This document shows, one piece after another, positions 33,990-54,516 of a stretch of 64,000 nt of DNA; the stretch's first letter is position 1, and each line of letters starts with the position of its first letter. The notes below the pieces were generated by a model. It did not search any database. It was not told the DNA's origin and was given only the letters and a program-made list of their open reading frames with translations. This stretch comes from Diphasiastrum complanatum (lineage: Eukaryota; Streptophyta; Lycopodiopsida; Lycopodiales; Lycopodiaceae). Where the stretch lies: the NCBI GenBank assembly GCA_029204225.1, contig CM055107.1, forward strand, positions 697,942 to 761,941, read 5' to 3'. The position numbers and the translations under genes were made by a program.

Positions 33990-35920
33990 TTAGATAAAGT
34001 GATAAGATTATATTTGGACCTATTAAAGAAGCTTTATGAATCTAAGTCTACATCTAGAGTTCTAGCTCTAAGAAGACAAATTTTTTCTTGTATGAAAAAG
34101 AAAGATAAAGTGCTCATGCTTTTGTTTTGAGGGTTAAAGCATTCAATGATAAGCTAGCATGTATTGATGAAAGCATTAAGGAGATAGAACTTGTTCAAGT
34201 TTTTCTTCATGGCTTGTTGGATGATCATGCTAATCTTGTTCAAAGTTTTGCTATTCAAAAGACTTTGCCAAGTATGGTGGATTTTCAAGATTTTTGTGAA
34301 TGGGGAGTTTAGGCTTCAAGCAAGAGGTGGATCTATATCTACATCTCAAGTTGATGGAGAGGAGGCTATTTATGGAGACATTAATCCTTGGTGGATTGGT
34401 AGTGGAGCTACATCACATATGACATATCATGAAGAGTATTACTCATAGTTGATGGCATTTGAAGGTGACAAGAAGGTGATCTACATGGCCAATGATGGTG
34501 AGTGTGCATTCAAAGAGATTGGCACAACTCTTATTTAAACATATGTCAACCCAAGTTTAAAAGGAGTAATTCAACCAGGAAGTCTAAAAAGGACTTATTC
34601 AACTTGATAAGGGATTCAATGTAGTTTGGTGTTAATGCTTGTTTGATCAAAGAGAAGATGAATTGATTGCAAAAGGGAAAAGGCAAGGTAAGTTGTTCAA
34701 ACTTGATGCTTGTGTTGTTGCTAACCAAGTTGGATGCATGGAATAAGAGCAAAAGTCAATGCACAAGAGGTGTCGCACAAGAAAATAGGACATCTCAACT
34801 ACAAGTCATTGGAGGTGATGACAAAGAGACAAGTTGTGGTTGGTCTTCCTAAATCTCTAACAAGCTTGAATCATGTTTGTGAGTAATATGTTTATCTAAG
34901 TCACATTTATTACCTTGCAAGAAGTCTATATCAAGATCAAATAAGCCTTTCTAGCTTATGCATTCGGATATTCATGGTGTTACTACAATTAGCAATGGAG
35001 GTGCTAAGATGTATGTGACTTTCATTGATGATTTTAGTAGATTTTGTTGGGTCTATCTACTAAAAAGTATAGATGAAGTGTTTGATGTCTTTGTCAAGTT
35101 CAAGATTGTAGGGGAGGTACAATTTACTACCAAGATCAAGTGCTTGAGGAGTGACAATGGTGGTGAGTATATTTCTACCAAGTTCAAGGCTTTGAGCATG
35201 GGATCGAGAGGGAGTACACAAGCCCAAGGACACCACAACAAAATAGAGTGGCCGAGAGGAAGAATTGAACTTTGTGTGAAGGTGCCAAAGCCATGAGGTT
35301 AGGTGCTAATCTTTGTAAATCTTTTTGGAATCAAGCTTTGTTGAATGCTAACTTTCTATGCAATAGCCACCGAAGTGCAATATTGGATAAAAAAATTCCT
35401 TTTAAAATGTTGTTTGGTAGAAGGCCGAGTGTCAACTTTTTCAAAACTTTTGGATGTATTTGCTATATCAACATCACTCTTGATCATAGAACCAATGAGA
35501 ATCCTTCTTCAAAGAAATGTGTGTTTGTTGGCTGAGGTAAGCAAGGCTTACAAAGTTTACATTCCTTCAACAAAGAAAGTGATCATTGGAAGAGATTGAT
35601 GTGGGAAGTTTTACAAAAGCTTCTTCAAGTGGCGTTGTGGACATTGGATCTAACATTCTTGATGTTGATGATGAGATTGATGCTACTTTGGATGTTGATG
35701 ATAAAGGGCCTACTTCAAATCAAAATCCAAGGAGAACATCAAGAGAAAGGCAACAACCTTTGAGACTCAATTATGATGAGAAGGGTAAGCAAGTGAAAGT
35801 TACTCATTTTGTATTTCTCACGTATTTTGGTGAATCTTCTTGTGTAGATGATGCTATGCAAGTGGATGTTGGCTTTTATGGTTTTCAAGCAACTAATGGA
35901 TCTGAAAAAGAGTCTTAGAC
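33990..35920 (+). pseudogene. Decayed copia gag-protease-integrase
   Basis: In order: gag (YESKSTSRVLALRRQIFSCM near 34037, then LRVKAFNDKLACIDESIKEI), protease near 34385 with NPWWIGSGATSHMT, where the catalytic Asp is replaced by Gly, a broken pre-integrase, and integrase at 34958-35296 with MHSDIHG, FIDDFSRFCWVYLL and LRSDNGGEY; the third acidic residue region is damaged (NKIEWPRGRIEL). The C-terminal part at 35272-35600 (KSFWNQALLNANFL, MLFGRRPS, FGCICYI) follows, then the linker at 35586-35870 (NPRRTSRERQQPLRLNY) before the RT. No RT core is present. Many stops and frameshifts; non-functional. Confidence 0.85.
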
Positions 35921-35921
35921 A

Positions 35922-36590
35922 ATGACTTTTATGGTCAAGTGGAAGATCAAGAGGTTGGTCTCAAAGGGCTTCAACAACACAAAAGAAAAAAATGGCATTT
36001 TGGAGTTAGTCAAGAGCATCAAAGGAGAGTCAATTGGAAAAGATGTTGTGGATCTGTTTTTGCACATTACTGAAGACTCGAGTAAGATCAAGGGAGCAGC
36101 AAAGAAGTGTTGTTCAAGTCTACTTTACTTGTTCTATATCATGTTTGAGCAATTTCATGTGAATGTGTGCAAATTGTCAAGATATGATAAAACTAGCTAC
36201 ATTGTTTTGCATCATTTTGGTAGTGGAGTTGTAGTAACATTCTTGGCTGATTTTGCTGATGGAAATGAAGCTATTTAAAGTTCATTATATCACTCATTCA
36301 TGATCAAGTTATCAAGGGTTGATGACATCTTATGGCAAGATGGAGATGGAGGCTCATTCATGGATTTTCGTAAGGACAAAGATGGAAGAGACATAAAATC
36401 ATTGGTTCATTACACACATTTATTGTTTGTTTGTTGTTATTTTCCAAAGAGTTCAAAGTTGAAAGCATGGAGGAATCATTCCATTTACATTCTATTTGAT
36501 TCTTCATGTTCTAGTTACATCTTGACATGTAAAATTGATCCAATATGGACACTATTCTTTATATCAATCGAAGCTACTTTAAAATCTTAG
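35922..36590 (+). other. Two unidentified ORFs after the copia remnant
   Basis: Frames of 118 (35922-36278) and 96 codons (36300-36590) follow the copia linker where the RT should be. They show no RT, RNase H or other known motif. Like the 353-codon ORF at 10.2-11.3 kb, they lie at the 3' end of a deleted copia. Chance frames in AT-rich DNA are possible. Confidence 0.25.
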
Positions 36591-36869
36591 AAAGAAGATC
36601 TATACTTAGAATGGAGGTCATTATGAAATTGGATCAAAGTAGTATGGAATCTATGCTAAAACTAGTTGATGCATGTCCCGTATTTCAAAATTAATCAAGA
36701 TTGTCATCTCTTAAAATTTCATTTGAATAAATAACATCTATATTTTATTTATGAGATGGTGTAGAGATAAATGGCTTCGCACTTAATATATTGAGTTAAT
36801 AAAAGACTGTTTTTTTTATTAAGGTTCTTTAGAAGGTAGTTACCTTTTAGAAAATTAGATTATGTACTA

Positions 36870-36995
36870 GGTATTGGCCATTGGGAGGGCCATTACCACA
36901 AATAACTCAAGACCTGAGCAGCAAGTGGCTTACGCCACAAGCTACTCGAGGACCGGATTATTTGTGATAATGGCCCGACCAATTGGTCATTACCG
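36870..36995. repeat. Imperfect palindrome, about 126 bp, MITE-like
   Basis: The left arm contains 'ggccattaccacaaataa' and the right arm its complement 'ttatttgtgataatggcc' with one mismatch. Outer parts (attggccattgg / ccaattggtcat) and the centre (gtggcttacgccac) also pair. A small foldback element or terminal hairpin is likely. Confidence 0.6.
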
Positions 36996-39885
36996 CACGT
37001 AATTGAAGTTCGTCTGATTTTTTTCTCTCTTGCTTTATCTATCACGCTTACAACATCTCTTGAAAATATTAAAAAATTGGAACCTTATATTATGCAAAAT
37101 AATATAGGGCCCAAAAAGGCCTTAAAATCTGGCGAATGGCAATTACATACACCAACTTGTTGCACTTTTGCTTAAAAATCTAGAACTTCAAGGGTTTTCA
37201 ACTATTACAATCATCTCCATAGTTTGCGATCATTTCTTGACAATTGGTGATGGTGCAATTTGAGCAAGATATGTGCTAGTTTTTCATGAGAAAATAGGAT
37301 TTTCTGCATAGACTTCAAATGAGCTTCTCGGCCAATTTTGCAAAATGGTCAAAGACATGCATCATTCCCTTTACAAAGGCCCAAGCCCCTTAATTTCATG
37401 AAACTACAAATGTGAAGTTTTACATTTCTATGTTACCCGTCAAGTTAAACAAAACGTAGAAAAAGTTCACATAAACTTGAAAATATTTAAAGAATTTTCA
37501 AATATAAAATACAGGCCAAGGTTGATTCAAGGCAAGACAAATTGTATTAGCCAAACATTGCTTGGAAAGAGATGATGTAAAAGCATGCAATTCACAAATT
37601 TTAGAACATACTCTATTTATAAGCTATGGATGCACACACCTTGCATGAGATGACAAACTATAATGTTTCTCATTTGTGTTAGGCATGGAACTTGAGAAAA
37701 TTCTCAATATTATGCTTTTTAAAAAAACAATTTTGAATAGATATACATGACCATCGATGGCAAAAATAATGCTAGTGGATGCATTCTTTCAATAGAGAAG
37801 GTGCAAGGAGTCATAGCTCAACATGACCAGCTCATGCATGAGGGATAATGTTATAACAAATCAACTTACAGTAGGTATAAGACTAAGAATGATTTTTTTT
37901 AGAGTACAATGAAGCTTCAAATTGTGTTGAAAAACGACATGGCGCAAATTTCTATGTATGTTGTTTTTGTTGTTATGTGCATCTACTTTATAAAATAATC
38001 GTACTTGAATGGATTTTACTCATTCATACAAAACATTCATTTGGACAGTAGGTGGCTTCTTAAACTTTATAAATTACATGTGATTTGGAGTACTCAAGAT
38101 ATAAGAATGAAATATTCAAATCAATGTATTCTCGACACACACAACATGATGGGACTATGAGATATTAGGGCCAGGAAATTTGGATTGTCATCTACAATAG
38201 TAATGTTCAACACAAATCAACTACATGCATGTATATTGTCCAAGGCTCATGAAAATCAAAATGATTGCAAATTCACCAATGTTTGCATATAAACATCTTG
38301 ATGACTATTATGTCACTCAATATTTTAAAAAAGCCAAAATGGATACAAAAGGATGTCATCAAAGCTACATGATTTACTAAGCTCAAAAATTGATTAATTG
38401 AAAATTGATCGGCGAATATTCACCAATGTGACAATTTGCATTAGTGAAAATTTACTATGAATTTATACTTTGACATGACATTTTTCTCTATTGAAACTAA
38501 GTATGAAAATATCCAATGATAAGGCATTTCACTTGTTGAAAATCAATTATTGAATTTTATAGAAACATTATCCAACACCAAAAAAAGTGTGTCAAAGTTT
38601 TTATTTTGAATTCATAACTTTTCTTCTTTTGTGTTGAGTTAGTGCATCCATGCAATTGTTATATGTGTTTGTTAGGTGTTAGATTTTAGTTATTTTTGCA
38701 ACATAAAGTTTAAAAAAGGATGTGAAAGTAGATAAAAGCTAGCTAGTTAATTTCCATGCTAGATGCCATCATGAGGTTGGAACTTCATCCACCACTCATT
38801 TGTACATACCTTAAGGGTGATAGGGTGTTTCATTTTAATCAATGATCTCTTTTTGTGTACTTGAGCTCTTGCGAAGATTCAAAGCTAGTTAAATTGCCAT
38901 CTAAAATCTGAGTTTCATCATTATGGCTTTGATAGTGTCAACCTTACATGAATGTATATCTTTTCAAGGTCCTAAAATACAAGTTTTATCATGGTATTAG
39001 AGCTAGATCCATGCATTCTTAATAATAGATCATTCTAATTAAGATTTGGAGTGAAAAAATCAAGATTTTGAGGTCTTCTATGATCTCGATTGGTTTGTAG
39101 TCTCTAGTACTTCTATGAAAGATGTGTTAGATATTAATGAAGCATATGAGATGGCAGAATGGCCTTTTTTTGTAGTGTGTTAAATTGAAATTTGATGGAT
39201 TGTATATATGCTTTTTGGTGTCCTTTCATCAAGACCCATAACAACTCATCAATAGATTGCTACATATGTTTCTTATCCACAAGGTGAATAACATTAATTT
39301 AATAGTCATTCGATGTGTGCCCTTGTTCATAAAAAAAAAACTAAATCTTTTCAACAAGAGAAGTAGTTTCAAATCTAGAAGACTTCTTTGAAATGAGAAT
39401 CCGAAGTTTATTGTCCCTTCTTAACATGTTCAAGTGGAGTGACAAAATAGACCATAGCACTAGTTATTGCAAAACCATCACGTTATTAGTGGCATGTCAA
39501 AACATACTAAGCTTTCTATTAACTTTTTCTTTTGCATAAAAAATGGTTAGTCAATAACAATGAGGAAGGCACAATATCTCCAGCCGACTTTAAAGCAATG
39601 GATTTTAGATTCACATACACATAAAGAGCCTCACATAAAGTAGCTAAAATTGAAGCATGTGCATCCCCCTTGATCTTTAGACATATGTTGAAAAAAAAAG
39701 GAACAACAATTGTCATCTTTTACCTTTGTATGTGGCCACTTTCATTTGTACATGCTTGGTGTGTAGATTTTAAGCAAAGACACATTTTACAAAGCTACAA
39801 AAATTTGCAAGAGATTTTAAAAAATTGGCAAAATAAAGACACATGAATGTATATACAATAAAATCCACACACACACACACACACA
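36996..39885. other. 2.9-kb AT-rich non-coding region with a decayed primer site
   Basis: No gene recognised. At 38993-39007 the sequence catggtattagagct resembles the copia primer-binding site TGGTATCAGAGC with one change, so an old LTR may end near 38992. (AC)9 lies at about 39870-39887, just before the next copia fragment. Confidence 0.45.
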
Positions 39886-39887
39886 CA

Positions 39888-41016
39888 TCAGAGGACCTAT
39901 AAAGTCCATTTTTACAGCAAATGATCATGAATGTAAAGTTGAAGGGGGATCTATTCCCTTATGCTTAGGATCTTCCAAGAAGACTAAGATAAATGGTGTT
40001 CTCTTCATTCCTAGCATCACTAAGAACTTGCTTAGTGTTGGCCAACTTTTAGATCATGGTTTCATTGTGGAGTTCTCTACTAATGTATGCAACATCAAGA
40101 AAAGTGGGAAGATCATAGCAAGGGAAACAAGGTTTGGGAGCTTATTTAAGCTTGATGCTTTTGTTGATCCTAACCAATTTGTAATGGTAGCCGAAGAGAG
40201 CAACATGACCACATTTGATTTGTGGCACAAAAAGCTTGGTCACATCAACACCAAGTCTATGGAAGCCATGTGCAAGGAGGAGCTTGCTCTCGAAAGTTCC
40301 AAGATCATTGGCAAAGGAGGAAAGGGTATGTGAAGATTGTGCCTTGGCTAAGGCACACAAGTTACATTTTTCAAGCTCAATCACAAAGACAAGTCATCCT
40401 CTCGAGTTGATCCACTCATATGTGCATTTTGCTAGCACAAAGAGCAATGGTGGAGCTACAATGTTTGTCACCTTTATAGATAACTACTCACGATATGGAT
40501 GGGTATATCTACTTTCCTCTAAAACACATGTTTTTGAGAGTTTTGTCAAGTTTAAGACTTTTTTTGAAAAGCATCATGATCACAAGATCAAAGCGTTTAG
40601 AAGTGATAAATATCTCCAATGAATTTAACGCATACAACAAGGACAAGGGTAAGCAAGTCGAGGGGAGTACTTATGCTTTCATCAAATCTTTTGAAGAGCC
40701 TTCAAATGTTAATAAAGCTTTAGAATCAAAGGAGTGATTTCAAGCTATGTGTGATGAGTACAATGCACTGATGGAGAATGATACTTGGATGCTTGTTGAT
40801 TTATCTATGGATAAGAATGTGATTAGATGCAAGTGGGTTTTCAAGCTCAAGTTGAATCAAGATGGGAGTGTTTCTAAGCACAAGGCAAGGCTTGTGGCAG
40901 AGTGGTATGCTCAATCCAAGGGCATAGATAATCATGCGACCTTTGCACCGGTGGCAAAGATGGTCACCATAAGATTAATCATTGCTCTTGCTTCTCACTT
41001 AACGAGCAATGACTAG
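39888..41016 (+). pseudogene. Copia fragment: pre-integrase, integrase start, RT start
   Basis: Begins with sequence equivalent to residues about 335 onward of the intact copia (GSIPLCLGSSKK counterpart near 39945; NLLSVGQLLDHGF at 40027). It continues with pre-integrase DLWHKKLGHIN (40215 on), the CEDC zinc pair, and integrase LELIHSYVHFAS, where the catalytic Asp of LIHSD is Tyr, then FIDNYSRYGWVYLL. A large internal deletion at about 40612 removes the rest of the integrase; the sequence resumes at the linker (KQVEGSTYAFIKSFEEPSNV) and RT (MCDEYNALMENDTWMLVDL, KCKWVFKLKL-like). It stops at about 41010 in LIIALASH. Closely related to the 15-19 kb element. Confidence 0.85.
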
Positions 41017-41167
41017 ACAACATAAAAACTAGACGTAATTACACTTGTGTGCATTTGTCTCTTCTATTTTTCTATTGATGCACAAGATGAACCTTCTGAT
41101 TGGCTACATATGAGTGGAAAGTTACAATCTTATTTTCCATTTCTGTGAATAAACAGACTCCAATTGT

Positions 41168-41271
41168 AACAATCATGAACCATACCTTGTAAAACATTTG
41201 TTGCACCCTAGACAATTTTAACAATTATAAACCATACCTTGTAAAACATTTGTTGCACCCTAGACAATTTT
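41168..41271 (+). repeat. Tandem duplication, 52-bp unit x2
   Basis: 41168-41219 and 41220-41271 are nearly identical (shared 'aaccataccttgtaaaac'). Confidence 0.85.
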
Positions 41272-41468
41272 TCTCAAAGGACTGAAAAATTTGCAAAAAG
41301 GACCTTATGTAATGTCAATGAAATCTATCACTTAAAGAATGTCCTTGAATAGACATTTAGAGCAAGCAAACTTCCATAGAACACTTGCATGCCAAACACA
41401 TTTTTTTGGAAAAAATGAGCTTCAATTTTTCTTAGAAAGAAAAATAAATTCAAATATATACCTATTTC

Positions 41469-49475
<8,007 letters not shown>

Positions 49476-50178
49476 CTGTTAAAAGTGATTGAAGAAATGT
49501 ATGAACCACAGTGTATTAAATACTGATATTTTCTGCAACAAAACAATAATGAGTTCTATGATAAGTAGAAATATAGGTGCTCACTTCGATAGATCTACAC
49601 AATTTTACTTGCACATGAAGAATACATAAGTGCTCCTAGAGATCATGAGCAAAGCCTCAGGAGCTTCAGTTTGGTGAATGCACCATATCTATATAACATT
49701 ACAAGGCAAACCTTCTTGCATGTTATAACTTCTTGTCATATGGTTAAATCTTCACAAAATAGAAACTAAGTATGATGACTTGCATGAGATAATTCGTCCT
49801 ACTTGCATGACTTAAGTGAGTTGCATGCATGGCTTGCCCTACTTGCATTATGACATGCATGAACTATTAGAGTTATCTTGATTTGCATGCATGACTACTC
49901 CCATTCAACCCCTTCACCTCACCCATTTGGATGGTGACTTTGCACACTTCCCCACCACACCTCTCACTCCATGAAACTATAAGAGAGCTTCACCCTTCCC
50001 CATATAAGGAGGTCCCCTCCACAAGGCTATTCTTTCTTCTTGTCTCTTTGCTCTACTTTTGTTTGTAATTGTCTTATTCAATAGTGAGCTTGGGGAGCTT
50101 GGAAAGTTGCCACTGGAGCTTGGTGCAGCTTGGACTACCTCATGGATAGACTCTCTTCGATCATATTGGGGAGTGATG

Positions 50179-50181
<3 letters not shown>
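49476..50181. other. Start of the long upstream intron; possible LTR fragment
   Basis: Upstream of exon 49475-49411 no further exon of the gene was found. 49700-50180 has repeated 'ttgcatg' phrases, a TATA-like ccatataagga near 49999-50009 and no coding frame, which suggests a decayed LTR. The boundary with the LINE is unclear. Confidence 0.35.

Positions 50182-50235
<54 letters not shown>
50182..50235. repeat. (TC)27 microsatellite
   Basis: Directly before the LINE ORF1 region. The open frame reads through it as Ser-Leu repeats, which is unlikely to be real protein. Confidence 0.95.
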
Positions 50236-50237
<2 letters not shown>

Positions 50238-51335
50238 CTAGCGCCCTACTCTCTCCCTTATGCCTCCAAAGAAGGCAGGGGGGCAGCGCTGGCTGCCCCA
50301 CCCTCTTCTCGCACTTCCACATCTCCCCTCATCACTGCTGTCCCAGCTGGGACAGCTCCATCCATCAATGTCCCAGTCTCATCTCCTCCATCCATCGGGA
50401 CGGAGGCTTCTTCATCCATCGCTGCCCCTGCTGGGACAGCGATGGCCCAAACAAACCTCGCTGTCCCTGCTGGGACAGCGAAGGGAACCGCTACTGTATC
50501 TTTAGAAGGGGGGGGGGGGGTGTGTTTCTTGCCTACCTCAGCTCTTACTCTACCTATCATACCAATGACCCCTCACTCAGAGTTCTTGAATCGACTGTCG
50601 ACAGCAGATTACACCCCTTCCAAATTCGTCGAAGGCATGTTTGCCTATGAAATTAGCTTTATTCAGCAAGAACTTCTTGGACTAAAAGGCAGGATGAGCC
50701 AGCTTGAAATCGAGAATGGCAAACTTCGTAGAGATCTCATTGGTTTTCAAGAAATGGTGGAGAAGCTTGAACAAGAGAATGCACAACTCAAACCTCAAAA
50801 GTATGTTTTGAAAGAGACTTCGAACAAAATATCCAGCCTGGAAAAACAAGTGGAAGAAACAAAGACGTGGGCAACGCTTCTCAAAAATGATGGTAAGGCT
50901 GAATCTTCAAGCTTGGTTCAACATGGCATTTATGAATTCTACATTAGCAAATGTCTTTTCCGAGTAAGAAAGAAGAGCTAAAAAAGCCCTCAATATCCGA
51001 GTTAGAGGGATTCCCGACGGGGACAAGCGCATTGAGGAGGCAAAAGATCTGCTTTTAGCTAAGCTTGCACACAACACAGATGGCTTTGATACAGCTTGGA
51101 GAAGTAAGTTCGACAGTAATGGCTTGTTTATCAAGTTTCACTCTATGGACTACTGCAATGCAGCTTTATGACTTAGAGCCAAATTAAAAGGGACCTTTAT
51201 TTTTATGGATGATGACCTTACACACACGCAACGGCAAGCCAGGAAACAAATAATTCAAGATGCAAATGCAAGAAATCAGCGGGTGGTTTTCATTGAAGGC
51301 AAGCCAAAAAATTTTGATAAGACTTCACAATAGGG
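50238..51335 (+). pseudogene. LINE ORF1 (RNA-binding protein) remnant
   Basis: An L1-like ORF1 encodes the protein that coats LINE RNA. The first part (to about 50530) is Ala/Pro/Ser-rich with four VPAGTA or APAGTA units. A coiled coil follows at about 50640-50880 (LLGLKGRMSQLEIENGKLRR and a heptad-like run). After a frame change near 50970 the frame continues ALNIRVRGIPDGDKRIEEA, an RRM-like beginning, with FDSNGLFIKFHSM, one stop at about 51168, then the C-terminal-type DDDLTHTQRQARKQII. A run of 13 G at 50508-50520 is a likely slippage point. The true start is uncertain because the frame also runs through the microsatellite. Confidence 0.75.
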
Positions 51336-51369
51336 ATTCGGGGCTCTCGGGCATCGGAGCAACCCGAGT

Positions 51370-53400
51370 TCCCCTCAGCCTTTACGTATCGGTTTTTGGA
51401 ATTGTAATGGCATACCATCGTCTTCTTCAGCAGGCGATTTCCATTCTTTATGCTGAAATGTGATATCCTTTTGTTAGCAGAGACTCATGAATCATTATAC
51501 CGACCACTCTCCATCCAGGATTACACTTGGCACTCAGCACATCGGCCCTTCTTGAGAGGGAAGACCACTCGTGGTTCAGGTGGTGTTGCATGTCTATAGT
51601 TAGCTTTGCACAGTGAGGCCTTATTCTTTGGGACAGGCAGGCTTTCGCGTTGGCTACTCCACGGCTGACCAGATATTCATCCTAAGATATATTATTGAGG
51701 AGGCTAAGTTCAGGAAGCAGAGGGTTTATTGTTGCTTTGTGGACTTCCACAAAGCCTTTGATTCTGTTCCAAGACAACTTTTACTCCAGCGCCTAGCATC
51801 ACTTGACTTTTCTCAGGATATCATTGCTGCTATCATCACATTGTATGAGAGAGTGTTGGCTCGCTTTCGAGATGGTAATGGATGGTCCTCTTATATTCCC
51901 AGTACAGTGGGAGTTCAGCAGGGATGTCCTTTGTTCCCTACTCTCTTTGCTCTATACAATGACGATCTTGAGCGGATTATTAGGGAAGAGGTTGGAGATG
52001 GCTGTTCGCAAATATGGTTATCCCCATTTTACTATATGCGGATGACGTGATACTACTATCGAGATCAGCATCGGGACTTCAACAACACCTTGATGCTTTA
52101 TATACTTTCTACCAAACATGGGGTTTGATGGTGAACATTGGTGAGACTAAGGTCATGGTGTTCAACACCAATCAACAGCATATGAGAGACACGATGTTCT
52201 ACTATGATGGGCAGGCACTAGAGATAATAGCCTCTTGTACATACCTGGGTGTCCTTTTTACTGGTCCATTGCTCACTTTTAGACCAGCTGCATTGACTAG
52301 GCTCTGCAAGGGGCACTCTGCTCTTGTCTAGAAGGAGAGGTCTTCTTCTATTTACTACATGCATGATCCTGATATTCGTTGTCGCCTTTTTTCTGCTATT
52401 GTCTCTCCGGTTGCTCTATATTCAACGGAGACATGGTGCCCAGGCTTATCCAGAGATACTTGGAGTGATATTTCACGTCTGCAGATCCTTATGCTTAGCC
52501 GGATGATCTGTGCGAAGTTTGCCTCTCCACCATTGATTGTTGAGGCTATATTTCGGATTATCACATTCATTCATAGAGTCTTGGAGCTTGATTCATCTAG
52601 ATACATGGCTGCAGCTTTCACATCCTCTCACACTTTAGCTAGTCAACAGGCTAAGTCCTCATAGTTCCAGTGTGTTTTTTACCTTTTGAGTAGGTGGGGT
52701 TTATCTATATCTGATCTCCCAAATGGGACACATGCATTTATCCGCCAACAAATTTACGGGCTTACATCCGCACAGTGTGGTCTCACCCAGATCCATAGTG
52801 GTTCAAGCTTCATTTTTATCACAATCATCTTCTCAGCTTGATGTTTCCGAGCTTCCCATTCGGCCGGGTTATTTATCTCAGATATTATCTTTCAGCCTAC
52901 GCTATCGTATTGGTCAGCTTAGTGTCTCTTCTCACCAGCTTGCTATTGAGACAGGCAGATACACAGACACACCTCGACTGCTATGGATTTGTCAATGATG
53001 CTCATTATAGGAGGTTGAGGATGAGTTCTACTTCATTTTCCGATGTCCAGCCTACTATGAGATCAAAGGTAGATACCATTGCTTATATAGAGATACTCCA
53101 CTTACACTTGGTTCTTTCCTTGCATACTCATATGCAAGATGTGTTGAATTGTTACCACGAGAGCTGTTTACTCTGAGATCTTCTCTTTTATTGGATGCTT
53201 CTGATGTGGATCATAGCCAGTCACACATTACGCACTTTTTCCAAAAGAGGGATAGAGATGAGACTTCTGACAATGAGATAGACATTCCAGTACGCCGGCC
53301 AAAGCTCCAGCATCCTCTTCGCTCCTCCAGGCCTAGGGCTCTTCATCAGAGCCCAACACCTGCTTCTCACCATATCACGCAGTTTTTTGTATCTACTTAG
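51370..53400 (+). pseudogene. LINE ORF2 with internal deletion (copy a)
   Basis: ORF2 supplies endonuclease and reverse transcriptase. It starts RIGFWNCNGIPSSSSAGDF (endonuclease N-terminus, with a GDF-like end and early stops), then jumps at about 51595 straight into the RT (LGQAGFRVGYSTADQIFILR). Compared with the copy at 60-63 kb, roughly 1 kb covering the rest of the endonuclease and the RT start is missing. RT motif A is FVDFHKAFDSV; the YADD box (ILLYADDVILLSR) is at about 52020-52060 after a frameshift. The C-terminal region to 53400 includes ETWCPGLSRDTWSDISRLQ and a decayed Cys/His motif. A 3' UTR follows. Confidence 0.85.
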
Positions 53401-53597
53401 CTAGTTAGTTAATTTATATCAGTTTTCTCTTTCCCTCTGTGTAGCTGGTGGTTAAGCTACTGATATTGTACCCTCGACAGAGCTGGAGGTTAAGCTTTGT
53501 TTTTCATTCTGTTATGCTCCTTTTATTTGTCTTATGTGCCCACGAGCACCTGATAGACACTAATGTAATTCTAATTCTAATTCTAATTCTCTCTCTG
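53401..53597 (+). mobile_element. LINE copy a 3' UTR and tail
   Basis: Ends 'gacactaatgtaattctaattctaattctaattctctctctg', an ATTCTA-repeat plus CT tail instead of poly(A). Confidence 0.6.
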
Positions 53598-53805
53598 TAG
53601 TTCTTCTGGTATACCTAGCTCGGGTTGTGGGCTTATTTCACTTTTGTTTTGTTCTACTTTCATTCGTAGGTAGTTTATAGCATTTTACGGCCATGTCCTC
53701 CTATGGATGATGCTCCCGTTGTTGCTTGTACATATTTTCTTTTTGGTTTTATGCACCCACGGGTGCCCAAAAGACGTTAATAAAGCTTTCTTTCTCTCTC
53801 TTAGA
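53598..53805 (+). mobile_element. Short LINE 3' end (copy b)
   Basis: About 200 bp resembling the 3' UTRs of the neighbouring LINEs: 'gcacccacgggtgccc' is close to 'gcccacgagcacc' of copy a, followed by 'gttaataaagctttctttctctctc' as in the copy ending at 63684. A severely 5'-truncated insertion. Confidence 0.55.
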
Positions 53806-54516
53806 CTGGGGTATGGAACTGTGATGGCATTCACTCATCCTCTACAGCAGGTGATCTGATTGACTTTATTACTAGACGAGACCTATTGTTTTTCATGGAG
53901 ACTCATGAGAGTCAGGAGCAGAAACTACCCACTTTCCCGGGATACAGATGGGATTCAGTATACAGATCATCAGATGATTGAGTTCGTCAAGCACGATGAG
54001 CATGCACGATATATCTGGATTCATATTAACAGGACGGGAGATTGGTTTGGACAGGGACATTTTCATTGTTGTCTACCATTTCCATCTCTCCTCGACCTTT
54101 ATACTTCACCTTCTTCACCATTGATTTGGTTCGAGCAACAATAAAAAAACTGAAAACCCATCGAACTAGAGACATTGAAGATCTTGAATCCGAGTTACTG
54201 ATTCACGCCTCCGACACTCTTGCCCCCACACTATCCACTCTCCTCAACCATGTTGTTGTTGAAGGCTTCCCATCTTTGGTGCACTAACATCATACATCCT
54301 ATCCATAAAAATGGTGACCCCATGTTACCTGGTAATTACCGCACTATCATGATTGGGCATGTTCTTGCGAAGTTATATGGCACCATCCTTCAGTCTGCAG
54401 TTAGCTCAGAGGCAAAGTCCAAGAGATTGCATGCATTGGGCCAGGCAAGGTTCCATGCTCATTACTCCACTACCAATCATATCTTCACACTTTGAGCTCT
54501 CATTGAGGAAGCTAGA
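53806..54516 (+). pseudogene. LINE ORF2 fragment (copy c), interrupted by gypsy LTR
   Basis: Starts with the endonuclease N-terminus (about 53815: DGIHSSSTAGDLIDFITRRD, then FFMETHESQEQKLPTFPGYRWD). After an internal deletion it resumes before the RT (IKKLKTHRTRDIEDLESELL) and reaches the NYRTIMI counterpart and ...FTL.ALIEEAR, where the gypsy LTR begins at 54517. Multiple frameshifts. Confidence 0.75.
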
